From contig JAUWPZ010000013.1 in assembly GCA_030611315.1 (NCBI GenBank), forward strand, positions 1 through 43,552: DNA of 43,552 bases. Direction: 5' to 3'. The number at the start of each line of letters is the position of its first letter. Position 1 is the first letter of the stretch. Source of the stretch: Sedimentisphaerales bacterium (GTDB lineage: Bacteria; Planctomycetota; Phycisphaerae; Sedimentisphaerales; Anaerobacaceae). Below, piece by piece: positions 16,938 through 24,203 of this stretch. Made by a program: the position numbers and the translations under genes. The notes below the pieces were generated by a model. It did no database searches, was not told the origin of the DNA, and was given only the letters and a program-made list of their open reading frames with translations.

Positions 16938-18257
16938 ATGGCACAATCAAAAGAATCGGACAAAGGCGCCGGTACAACTCGGCGAGACTTTTTGAAGGCT
17001 TCGGCCGTGTTGGCTTCGGCTGCCGTGGCGGGTTCGCCGGATATCAACCGCAGCGTGTATGCCGCCGGCAGCGATATCATCCGCGTGGGTATGGTCGGCT
17101 GCGGCGGCCGCAATACCGGCGCCGCCAACCAGGCGCTGACGGCGGACGCGGGAGCGCGGCTGGTCGCGATGTGTGATATTTTCATGGACCGCGTCAAAGG
17201 CAAGCGTAAAGTGTTAGAGGGACAAAAGAAAGGCCAGGTCGTTGTGGACGACGACCACTGCTTTTCCGGCTTCGACGGCTACAAGAATGTAATCGAAGCG
17301 TCGGACGTGGTAGTGATTGCGAACGCGGCCAAGTTCCACCCGCTCCATTCCATGACGGCGATTCAGGCGGGAAAGCACGTGTTTGTGGAGAAACCTCACG
17401 GCACCGACCCGGCCGGGCTCAAGCTGATGCAGCAGGCGAGCGAGTTAGCAAAGCAGAAGGGGCTGAGCCTGGTATCCGGCCTGCACAGTCGTCATCACGC
17501 GGGCTACGCCGAAACGATTAAGCGGATACACGACGGAGTCATAGGCGATGTGGTTTCCATTGAGGAGAACTTCCTCCGCGGCCCGTACGGTGTGATAGCG
17601 CGAAAGGAGGGGCTGACGGAACTTGAGTGGCAGTGCAGCACTCAGTACCATTTCCGCTGGCTATCGGGAGACGATGTTGTCCAGTCGCTGGTACACAACC
17701 TGGACCGCGCGAGCTGGGCGATGGGGGATAAGGCGCCGGTGAAATGCCATGGCTTGGGCGGACGTTCTTCGATGACCGAGCCGATTTACGGAGACGTGTT
17801 CGACCACCATTCGGTGGTTTACGAACACGACAAAGGCGTGCCCATTTATGCCTTCTGCCGAACCACGACGGGATGCTACAACAAGTCTTCGAGTGTAGTG
17901 CACGGCAGCAAAGGCACGGCGAACGTTACGCGGTGCCGAATCTCGGGCGAGACAAACTGGAACTGGCAGGGAAGAAGCAATCCCTACCAGAGGGAACACG
18001 ATGTGCTCTTCGGAGCGATTCGCTCGGGCAAGCCCGTTAACCACGGCGACTACATGGTGCGCAGTACGATGATAACCGTGATGGGACAAATTTCCTGTTA
18101 TACCGGCAAGGAGGTTACGTGGGAGCAGATAAACAAATCGGATTTCTATTACCCGCCGAAGCCGGAGGATTGCCGGGACGGTATGGAACCGCCGGTTAAA
18201 CCCGGTCCCCACGGCAGCTATCCTGTGCCCAAGCCGGGTTTTACAAAGATGATTTAA
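16938..18257 (+). CDS. Tat-exported Gfo/Idh/MocA family oxidoreductase (3)
   Basis: 439 residues with TTRRDFLKA and a hydrophobic export segment, then MVGCGGRNTGAA (Rossmann) and VFVEKPHGTD (catalytic EKP). The substrate domain has SGDDVVQSLVHNLDRASW, carrying the conserved histidine. TAAGGAGA is six bases upstream of the ATG. It shares gene order and overall layout with the preceding paralogue, including C-terminal GSYPVPKPG-like endings (here and in the preceding gene as KYPVPQPG), suggesting a tandem duplication. It is followed by a SUMF1-domain gene 96 bases later in the same direction. The sugar substrate is unknown. Confidence 0.9.
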   Translation: MAQSKESDKGAGTTRRDFLKASAVLASAAVAGSPDINRSVYAAGSDIIRVGMVGCGGRNTGAANQALTADAGARLVAMCDIFMDRVKGKRKVLEGQKKGQVVVDDDHCFSGFDGYKNVIEASDVVVIANAAKFHPLHSMTAIQAGKHVFVEKPHGTDPAGLKLMQQASELAKQKGLSLVSGLHSRHHAGYAETIKRIHDGVIGDVVSIEENFLRGPYGVIARKEGLTELEWQCSTQYHFRWLSGDDVVQSLVHNLDRASWAMGDKAPVKCHGLGGRSSMTEPIYGDVFDHHSVVYEHDKGVPIYAFCRTTTGCYNKSSSVVHGSKGTANVTRCRISGETNWNWQGRSNPYQREHDVLFGAIRSGKPVNHGDYMVRSTMITVMGQISCYTGKEVTWEQINKSDFYYPPKPEDCRDGMEPPVKPGPHGSYPVPKPGFTKMI

Positions 18258-18353
18258 CCAAAACAAAAGATAAATGTAACTCGCGTGTTATCAACTTCCA
18301 TATTGCCACGAAAGGCGATGTTGAAGCGTGGATGTGTTTTGAGGAGATAGAAG

Positions 18354-19355
18354 ATGAGTATGAGACGTATATTGATTTACGTTGCTGTGCCGGCGATATG
18401 TTTTGGGATTATGACGGTTGCCAGTACCCCAGCCTCGCAAGATAAGCTCCCAAAGAAATATACCGAGGCGATTACGACCAAAAGCGGTGAGAAGATAGGT
18501 TTTGAAATGGTGCTCATTGGCGGCGGCAGCTTCCTGATGGGCAGCCCTGCGGGCCAGGCCGGTCGTAAGGATGACGAAGGCCCGCAGCACGAGGTTTGCC
18601 TTAAGCCATTTTACCTTTGCACGACCGAGACCACCATTGAGCTTTTTTTAGCCTACTATGAAGAGACAGTCAGTGCAGAAAAAGACCCCTTCGCGGCCGA
18701 GGAAGAAGAAAAGAAAACAGAGCAGGGCAGTGAGGCCGATGTCGACGCGATTACGGGACCTACGCCTGTCTATGGAGAGCTGACAATGGGGTATGGAAAG
18801 AAACACCCGGGCATGGGGATGACATGGCACAACGCGATGACGTTCTGTAAGTGGCTTTCGAAGAAGAGCGGCAAGCAATATCGTCTGCCGACAGAGGCGG
18901 AATGGGAATATGCCTGCCGAGCGGGCAGCACGAGCGTTTTTGGTTTTGGAGACGACCCAAAGCAGCTTAAAGATTATGCCTGGTATGAGGAAACGGCCGA
19001 TTTTGAGACCAACGAGGTGACCAGGAAAAAACCCAACGCCTGGGGTCTTTATGATATGCTGGGCAATGTTCGCGAGTGGGTTTACGATTTCTACAGTTCG
19101 GCGGCTTACAAGGAAGCTGCCGAAAAGAAGCCGGCGATAAATCCAAAAGGCCCAAAGACCGGCACAGTACACGTAGCTCGCGGGGGTGACTATAACAGCT
19201 CGGCAGAGGAATTGCGCTGCGCGGTCAGAAGCTTTGAGGAGAAGTGGTGGCGCTCGGGGGACCCACAGATACCCAAGAGCAAGTGGTGGCTGCCTGAAAT
19301 GGACTTCATAGGTATCCGTGTGGCGCGAACGATAGAGACGTGTACACAAAAATAG
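18354..19355 (+). CDS. Secreted SUMF1/FGE-fold protein lacking the catalytic cysteine pair
   Basis: 333 residues with an N-terminal signal peptide (about 1-27). The formylglycine-generating-enzyme fold is clear: MVLIGGGSFLMGS (52-64), YRLPTEAEWEYACRAG (176-191), GLYDMLGNVREW (231-242) and ARGGDYNSS (275-283), ending in FIGIRVAR. True aerobic FGEs have a Cys pair after the RGGS motif; here that region reads DYNSSAEELRC, with one cysteine only. I infer it does not make formylglycine for the sulfatases and has another, unknown role. An acidic insert (about 105-130, EEEEKK) is unusual. GAGGAG lies seven bases before the ATG. The stop codon overlaps the next gene's AGGAG site, so the two are an operon. 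Confidence 0.85.
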   Translation: MSMRRILIYVAVPAICFGIMTVASTPASQDKLPKKYTEAITTKSGEKIGFEMVLIGGGSFLMGSPAGQAGRKDDEGPQHEVCLKPFYLCTTETTIELFLAYYEETVSAEKDPFAAEEEEKKTEQGSEADVDAITGPTPVYGELTMGYGKKHPGMGMTWHNAMTFCKWLSKKSGKQYRLPTEAEWEYACRAGSTSVFGFGDDPKQLKDYAWYEETADFETNEVTRKKPNAWGLYDMLGNVREWVYDFYSSAAYKEAAEKKPAINPKGPKTGTVHVARGGDYNSSAEELRCAVRSFEEKWWRSGDPQIPKSKWWLPEMDFIGIRVARTIETCTQK

Positions 19356-19368
19356 GAGAAAGCGTCAG

Positions 19369-20379
19369 ATGTCCGGTGATTGCGTACGGAATCTTCCTGT
19401 GAAGGCTTTTTGTATCGTTACCTTTGCTTGCGTGATGATGCTCTCTGCTGGTTCGGCGGTTGGTCGAGAGGCAACCGGCGGCTCGGTGACATCGGTCGAA
19501 AGCAAGCCAGCCAAGCTCGCTTTTACTTCGAAAAAGAACGGTGAATATGTATTCGACACCGGTATTCTTCGCGGAAAATTGCCGCAGGGAGACAAAACAC
19601 TTGGTTTGTCATCGGCTGTGCACGTTCCCTCTGGTATGGAACTAAATGGGGGCTACGGCATTTTTAGTTACTACCGGGTTTTCACAACAAATAAGAGATA
19701 CGGGACCGCGGCGTGGGACTGGCCCAGTACATCAAAGCTGTTGTCCGACGGGGCGGTACAAATCACTTGGCCTGAAGGAAAGGAGCGGCCTTTTGAGATG
19801 GTCGCTATCTATCGCTGGGGGGAAAACTCGACGCTCGACCTTGAGACGATTGTTAAAGCCCGGAAGGATTTGAGCAATTTCGAGGTTTTTCTGGCATCGT
19901 ATTTTAACGAGACTTTTCCCACGTCTTATGTGTGCGTTGGCAACCATCCTGATGCGAAAAAGAGGCCGGGATTCCTCATGGCCAAAAAGTCCTATGGGGA
20001 CTGGCAAATGTTTCCGCGAAGCCGGAAGGTTTTGGGAGTTATTCACGATGGACGATGGCAGAAAGAGCCGCACCCGGTTAAGTGGGTGATTATGCCACGA
20101 ATGAAGAGACCAATCGGCCTGCGGTGCGGTGCAAAAGGGGACCTGACAGCGGTCTTGATGGCCCCGGTGGAGGATTGCTTCGCAATAGCGACGCCTTACG
20201 AGGGGGAAAGCCACTATTCGATGTATTTGTCACTCTTTGGCCGCGATATAAAAGCTGGAGAGACGGCAAGGGCGCGCACGCGGTTTGTTGTAACTACGGC
20301 CAGCTCGGAGAAGGAAATCCTGGACTTGTATCGGAAGTATATGAAGGATATTGCTAAAGAGGCAAAATATCGCCGTTAG
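19369..20379 (+). CDS. Secreted protein of unknown function
   Basis: Not recognised beyond being a secreted protein. A signal peptide covers about residues 1-32 (hydrophobic FCIVTFACVMMLSAG). The rest is rich in beta-strand-like segments and aromatic residues (GIFSYYRVFTTNKRYG, YRWGENSTLDLETIV), which suggests a sugar-binding or mutarotase-like beta-sandwich, but no catalytic motif is evident. The end is a charged helix (EKEILDLYRKYMKDIAKEAKYRR). The start is 13 bases after the SUMF1-domain gene, with AGGAG formed over that gene's stop, so they are translated together. A role in polysaccharide handling is a guess from the neighbourhood. Confidence 0.75.
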   Translation: MSGDCVRNLPVKAFCIVTFACVMMLSAGSAVGREATGGSVTSVESKPAKLAFTSKKNGEYVFDTGILRGKLPQGDKTLGLSSAVHVPSGMELNGGYGIFSYYRVFTTNKRYGTAAWDWPSTSKLLSDGAVQITWPEGKERPFEMVAIYRWGENSTLDLETIVKARKDLSNFEVFLASYFNETFPTSYVCVGNHPDAKKRPGFLMAKKSYGDWQMFPRSRKVLGVIHDGRWQKEPHPVKWVIMPRMKRPIGLRCGAKGDLTAVLMAPVEDCFAIATPYEGESHYSMYLSLFGRDIKAGETARARTRFVVTTASSEKEILDLYRKYMKDIAKEAKYRR

Positions 20380-20413
20380 TTAGTTCTGAGTTGTTAGTGT
20401 TGAGTGTTGAGTT
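20379..20413 (+). repeat. Five-unit heptamer-periodic tract
   Basis: Five seven-base units of the general form NTGAGTN or GTTAGTN begin at the last base of the TAG stop of the upstream gene. The match is less regular than at 15246 but keeps exact seven-base spacing. Confidence 0.6.
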
Positions 20414-20452
20414 ACGGGGGATGTGGATGGCCGGCGCGGGGATTATCTGTTA

Positions 20453-20521
20453 TGGATATATATAATCTTATCAGCTTTGGAGGGATATTTGTTCTGGTGG
20501 GGATTGCGTGGGGATTCGACC
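20453..20521 (+). pseudogene. 5' remnant, possibly of a concentrative nucleoside transporter gene
   Basis: From the ATG at 20453 the frame reads MDIYNLISFGGIFVLVGIAW, which resembles the N-terminus of NupC-type nucleoside transporters of planctomycetes as I remember them. After about 23 codons the hydrophobic pattern stops and the frame continues with unrelated, basic and cysteine-rich sequence. No further transporter sequence is present in any frame, so only the 5' end remains. Identification rests on a short stretch and is tentative. Confidence 0.35.
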
Positions 20522-20665
20522 TAACTGTTCCGTGCGTGTCCAGGTGTCAGGCTTTTTCCGGGGCTTGTCAGGTTTGCCTTTATTTGCCGGGCCGTGTGCG
20601 GGGGAATCGGCAAAGGCTCCGCAGAGGCAGAAACAAATCAGAAACAACGCGTTAATTTTGCCCAT
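20471..20665 (-). CDS. Small secreted protein or truncated gene, 64 residues
   Basis: Begins with ATG one base after the stop of the HoxU-like gene (TAATATG). It encodes a plausible signal peptide (KINALFLICFCLCGAFA, cleavage after AFA), then a Lys/Pro-rich stretch (ANKGKPDKPRKKPDTW). The last 16 or so residues are antisense to the transporter-like remnant on the plus strand, which suggests the original 3' part was lost and the frame now ends in foreign sequence. No strong ribosome binding site is seen; translation could be coupled to the upstream gene. It may be a degraded gene rather than a functional peptide. Confidence 0.4.
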   Translation of the reverse strand: MGKINALFLICFCLCGAFADSPAHGPANKGKPDKPRKKPDTWTRTEQLGRIPTQSPPEQISLQS

Positions 20666-20666
20666 A

Positions 20667-21230
20667 TTAATCGGCTTCTTCAATTGTCAAAGACTCCAAC
20701 GGACAAAGATAAGCACAGGCGCCGCATCCGATACATTTTTCTGATAACTTGTCAAAAGGCGTCTGTACCTTTCTGTTTATTCCTCTGCTGGAAAAGCTCT
20801 GGGCGCTTCTCTGGCTAACTTCCGCACAAACCCGCATACACAGGCCGCAGAGGATGCAATTTGTTTTATCTTTGAGCTTAATTCGAGTTTCGGTTACACC
20901 ATATTCTTTCGCGAGTTTTTTAACTTTTTCGGCGGAATCCGGACAGCGAGCCAACAAAAGCTCAAAAAGAATCTTCCGTGTTCTCTTGACCCTGTCGGTA
21001 TCGGTTTTAACCTCCAGGCCCTCGGTAACTTTATAGACGCATGAAGCTTCCAGGCCTTTTCTGCCGCCGCCGACTATTTCAACCAGACAGAGCCTGCAGG
21101 CGCCATAGGGCTTCAATTCCTTGTGGTAACACAAGGTAGGGATTTTTATTCCTTCACTCTGGGCTGCTTCCAGTATTGTGGCGCCTTGTTCTACCTGTAA
21201 TTTTTTATCATTAATTGTGAAGCTAACCAT
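20667..21230 (-). CDS. HoxU/NuoG-N-like Fe-S protein of a transhydrogenase (StnA-like)
   Basis: 187 residues: an N-terminal [2Fe-2S] ferredoxin domain with C34, C45, C48 and C64, and two C-terminal [4Fe-4S] motifs, CILCGLC...C (125-135) and CIGCGAC...C (166-176). This matches the N-terminal electron-wiring part of HydA, NuoG or HoxU. It stops before any H-cluster domain; no TSCCP-type hydrogenase motif is present here or elsewhere in the window. The His-containing NuoG-type motif between the domains is also missing. From context I infer it wires electrons between the NuoF/GltD fusion and ferredoxin, as in Sporomusa-type Nfn complexes. AGGA lies about ten bases before the ATG. It is the last clear gene of the redox operon. 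Confidence 0.85.
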   Translation of the reverse strand: MVSFTINDKKLQVEQGATILEAAQSEGIKIPTLCYHKELKPYGACRLCLVEIVGGGRKGLEASCVYKVTEGLEVKTDTDRVKRTRKILFELLLARCPDSAEKVKKLAKEYGVTETRIKLKDKTNCILCGLCMRVCAEVSQRSAQSFSSRGINRKVQTPFDKLSEKCIGCGACAYLCPLESLTIEEAD

Positions 21231-21311
21231 AAGAACACGTCCTAAAAATTTCCGCCCAGCCCAACTATCCTCGGTCAGCGACTTTTGAGGGCCTGGGGTT
21301 TATACTCTGCA

Positions 21312-21758
21312 TTATTCAAAAGAATCAAAATGATAATCGTAATCCGACGTTTTGTAATCAAGAATAAACTGCGTAGCGGGATTTCCCGCAACCAGGGCCG
21401 TCATCGTCTCGAAGACGTCGCCTACCGGCTTCATATCCGGATGGTCTGCATTGAAGACAGCGGTGATTTTTGTTCCTTTTCCCCGCTTAGAGTCTATCTT
21501 CAAATCTCCACCGGTCTGCCGGGCCGCCTGTGAGAGCAGAGAGAGTCCCAGGCCTATTTTTTTGCCGTCCTTCGTGGTAAAGAAAGGGTCCAGAGCCTTT
21601 TGGGCCATTTGCTCGTCCATTCCCTTTCCATCATCTTCGATGGAAAGAGTCAAGGTGTCCCGGTTTTGGTCTTCCAAGAGTCCTATCACTATTCTTTTCC
21701 CACCTGCTCTAATTGCGTTCTCAACTACATCCAGTATGTGTAACGATAAATCTTGCAT
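21312..21758 (-). CDS. Stand-alone HATPase-domain protein
   Basis: 148 residues with the GHKL ATPase boxes: N box DVVENAIRAGG (about 10-20), G1 box IEDDGKGMDE (about 40-49), and G2 box GLGLSLLSQAA (about 69-79). There is no dimerisation helix or phosphoacceptor histidine, so it is not a complete sensor kinase; it resembles anti-sigma-type kinases or the small ATP-binding proteins found beside [FeFe] hydrogenase and NADH-dehydrogenase-like operons in anaerobes. Its target is unknown. It starts six bases after the PHP gene and ends 81 bases before the HoxU-like gene. A regulatory role in expression or assembly of the redox complex is inference. Confidence 0.82.
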   Translation of the reverse strand: MQDLSLHILDVVENAIRAGGKRIVIGLLEDQNRDTLTLSIEDDGKGMDEQMAQKALDPFFTTKDGKKIGLGLSLLSQAARQTGGDLKIDSKRGKGTKITAVFNADHPDMKPVGDVFETMTALVAGNPATQFILDYKTSDYDYHFDSFE

Positions 21759-21764
21759 CCGATA

Positions 21765-22478
21765 TCAGATACTCACTGCTCTGCCCTGGATACCGCGAAA
21801 AGCCATCGCCACTTCGGAAAATGAAAGAGCGCTTAACAAAAATTTTGTAAAGACCCTGCCGATATCCGAGAGTAAATGCGCATCCGAAGAGGTAATAAGC
21901 GGAAGACCATAGCTTTTGTAATTCTCAATTTCATCGGGATTACACCTCGGCGATATTTCCAGGGCATCGAGGGGTAAGTCTTTCGGAATAAAACCCAATT
22001 GTCCAATAATGCTGAAGGATTCCCGGTCGATGTGCGAAGCAACGGTCAACCCGCCCAGACTGTGAGCCGAGGCGACAATTTCATTGACGCCAAGGGTGGT
22101 CGAGCCGATGAGCAGCTTTTTGGTTGAGCCGACTACCTTGTCATATTCATCGGCGATGAGCTGCTCTCCGAAGTACTTTTCATTATTTTCTCCAGGGAGA
22201 TTTTCATAAACGATTGTTTGCATTCGCATTAAAGCGTCATCATCTTCAAAAAAGGCCAAGACATGGACTTCTTCACGAGAACATATTTCCATACCGGCTA
22301 AAACGCGCAGTCCTGCTCTGTGGGCGGCCTTTCTTACGGCTGTGATGTTCTCGGCCGAGTTGTGGTCGCAGATTCCGAGGGCATCGAGATTTTGCTCTCT
22401 GGCTTTTTTGATAATCGCCGTGGGCAGCATCTCCGATTGGGCACAAGGAGAAAGGCAGGTGTGGATATGCAAATCCAT
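21765..22478 (-). CDS. PHP-domain metal-dependent phosphoesterase
   Basis: Starts at the ATG at 22478 (MDLHIHTCLSPC), one base after the upstream stop, with AAGGA eight bases before it; an ATG five codons earlier and longer forms are less likely. PHP metal motifs are seen: HIH at residues 4-6, GICDHNS, GMEICSREEVHVLAFF with the acidic ligand, and SDAHLLSDIG near the C-terminus. About 237 residues. Members hydrolyse phosphoesters of nucleotides or small molecules, but this subgroup, found in redox operons of anaerobes, has no known substrate as far as I know. It is embedded in the regulatory set between the DRTGG and HATPase genes. Confidence 0.85.
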   Translation of the reverse strand: MDLHIHTCLSPCAQSEMLPTAIIKKAREQNLDALGICDHNSAENITAVRKAAHRAGLRVLAGMEICSREEVHVLAFFEDDDALMRMQTIVYENLPGENNEKYFGEQLIADEYDKVVGSTKKLLIGSTTLGVNEIVASAHSLGGLTVASHIDRESFSIIGQLGFIPKDLPLDALEISPRCNPDEIENYKSYGLPLITSSDAHLLSDIGRVFTKFLLSALSFSEVAMAFRGIQGRAVSI

Positions 22479-22479
22479 C

Positions 22480-22842
22480 TTAAATTCCTTCAGCATTATC
22501 TTTAGTCCCGGACAGCCCCAAGGCATATAACTTTCCACATAGTTCAAATGCCGACATACTGCTTACCATAATGGGAAGACGTTCCTGGTCGGCTTTGCTG
22601 ATGGTTTCTTCTTCCGGCTCTCTGGCATTTATTATCACAATTCCAGCTAATTCCTTCATGCCGGCGATAGCAACGATATTTGGATGTATCTGGAGTGTTA
22701 TCCAAAGATTGCCTTTTTCGGCATTGGCCAGCACATCACTCAAAAGGTCGCTGACATATCCATTATTGACCTCGTTATCCAGTGCATCAACTGCAACTCT
22801 GGTTTCCAAGTGTAATTTTTCTACTATCTGTCCTAATTTCAT
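22480..22842 (-). CDS. DRTGG-domain protein (1)
   Basis: 120 residues, a single domain of the DRTGG type, which is found in phosphotransacetylase-like and CBS proteins and often binds small ligands. Visible features are VAVDALDNEVNNGYVSDLLS near the start and IVIINAREPEEETISKA in the middle, a layout shared with the second DRTGG gene at 23838. The name-giving residues are poorly conserved. The stop is one base before the PHP start, so the two are coupled. The start is five bases after the CBS-HATPase gene. Function is not established; a sensory or ligand-binding role is inferred from the neighbours. Confidence 0.75.
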   Translation of the reverse strand: MKLGQIVEKLHLETRVAVDALDNEVNNGYVSDLLSDVLANAEKGNLWITLQIHPNIVAIAGMKELAGIVIINAREPEEETISKADQERLPIMVSSMSAFELCGKLYALGLSGTKDNAEGI

Positions 22843-22846
22843 TTTC

Positions 22847-23851
22847 TCATCCTGCCTTTGTTTGAGGTTGAGTGGTTCTTATATCTATACGGATTTTTAA
22901 ATGAGTTCCTTTGCCCGGGCTTGAAGTCAGCTCCATATCGTCGGCGCATTTTTTGATATTAACCAGGCCCATTCCTGCACCGAAGCCAAGCTCTCTGACC
23001 CATTCGGCAGCAGTGGAGTATCCCGGCTGCATTGCCTTTTGGACATCGGGGATACCTGGACCGGAATCGGTAACGTCGATATGAATTTCGCCGGGCTGAA
23101 CCTCAACCGATATTTCGCCTGATTCGGCATAAATGATTACATTCATCTCGGCCTCATAGGAGGCGATGGCGGCACGGCGAACAATTTGGGGATGGATACC
23201 GAGGCGTTCGAGAGTTTTTTTCAGTCCGCTGGAAGCCTCGCCGGCCCGGTCAAAATCCCCGCCCTTGAGATAAGTGCGAAAGGTCAGAGCGACCTTGTCC
23301 GCAATAATGTCTTCAAAAATGTGGCTTGCACGGTAGCGGTGGATTTCCTCTTCGTGATAGTCAATCTCCATCTTTCGAAGTAATCTTTCAATGATATGGC
23401 CTTTGGTAATTATTCCGACGAGCTTTTTACTTTGGCGGTCAACGACGGGAAAACGGCCAAAGCCGGTCTGGTCAAGCTTGCTGACCGCGTGAATCAACGG
23501 CTCATCGGCATACATTGTTTTAACATTTGTGGTCATCTTATTTTTTATGGGGCAATCCTGGGCCCCTTCGGCCAGCCACTTAATGAAATCTTCGATGCTT
23601 ACAATACCAACCAACCTTCCGTTTTCTATTACAGGCGTACCCGAGATACGGTTGTCTCGTAAAATTTCCCTCAACTTGCTCATTGAAGTCTGGGGGGTGG
23701 TGGTGATTACTTTCTGCATCATCGCATCACCGATTTTCAACTCATAGACCAACTCCTGGACCTTTGTGAACTTCAGGTCGTCAGTTTTTCGGCGTTCCGG
23801 AATTTTCCGGCGAGCGGTGAACGAATCTTTTTTTGAATTATTTGAGCTCAT
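22847..23851 (-). CDS. CBS-pair protein with C-terminal anti-sigma-type HATPase
   Basis: A two-part regulator of about 334 residues. Two CBS repeats lie near residues 40-175 (for example DNRISGTPVIENGRLVGIVS and TGFGRFPVVDRQSKKLVGII), forming an adenosine-nucleotide-binding pair. A GHKL ATPase follows: EAEMN (N box), DVTDSGPGIPD (G1) and LGFGAGMGLVNI (G2), like RsbW/SpoIIAB. CBS pairs commonly sense AMP, ATP or NADH-type ligands, so the protein could link energy state to a protein kinase activity (inference). I choose the ATG at 23851 (MSSNNSKK); the frame overlaps the upstream DRTGG gene by 14 bases, and longer starts are possible. Similar proteins are known beside HydABC-type operons of anaerobes. 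Confidence 0.83.
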   Translation of the reverse strand: MSSNNSKKDSFTARRKIPERRKTDDLKFTKVQELVYELKIGDAMMQKVITTTPQTSMSKLREILRDNRISGTPVIENGRLVGIVSIEDFIKWLAEGAQDCPIKNKMTTNVKTMYADEPLIHAVSKLDQTGFGRFPVVDRQSKKLVGIITKGHIIERLLRKMEIDYHEEEIHRYRASHIFEDIIADKVALTFRTYLKGGDFDRAGEASSGLKKTLERLGIHPQIVRRAAIASYEAEMNVIIYAESGEISVEVQPGEIHIDVTDSGPGIPDVQKAMQPGYSTAAEWVRELGFGAGMGLVNIKKCADDMELTSSPGKGTHLKIRIDIRTTQPQTKAG

Positions 23852-24191
23852 CACAGCCAGGTAAACCTTCCCTATACAATCGGCCACAGGATTCATGCAT
23901 TGATAATTTAGTTGTCAAGAGGGGAATCTTTTTTTCTTCAGCGAGTTTTACCGTACCGGGCTGGGGCTGTTTGCCGCGTACAAAACAAATGCCGGCTATC
24001 CCAGCCATTTCAGCGGTCCTGACAACCTGCGGATTGGCCAAGCCGGTCAACAACAAAGAATCGGCTTTAATAAACGACAATACATCACTCATCAAGTCGG
24101 AGCCACAGGCCATTTTTATCTCTTTATCCAAATCCTTAACATCGCCTATGAAATCGGCTTGAAGTATTTTACATATTTCATTAAGAGTCAT
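23838..24191 (-). CDS. DRTGG-domain protein (2)
   Basis: 117 residues with the layout of the DRTGG protein at 22480: an N-terminal helix, a glycine/aspartate segment (KMACGSDLMSDVLSFI), a hydrophobic strand (SLLLTGLANPQVV), a second strand (GICFVRGKQP) and a C-terminal LLTTKLSMHESCGRLY, matching ELCGKLYALGLSG in the first. The two are clearly paralogues. It starts 12 bases after the NuoF/GltD fusion gene and its stop lies inside the CBS-HATPase gene. Ligand and partner are unknown. Confidence 0.75.
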   Translation of the reverse strand: MTLNEICKILQADFIGDVKDLDKEIKMACGSDLMSDVLSFIKADSLLLTGLANPQVVRTAEMAGIAGICFVRGKQPQPGTVKLAEEKKIPLLTTKLSMHESCGRLYREGLPGCDELK

Positions 24192-24203
24192 TTTTTGGTT
24201 CCA

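Noticed and set aside
20667-21230. [FeFe] hydrogenase catalytic subunit
   Set aside because: The ferredoxin-like domains match the N-terminus of HydA, but the gene ends before the H-cluster domain and the motifs that bind it are absent from the operon.
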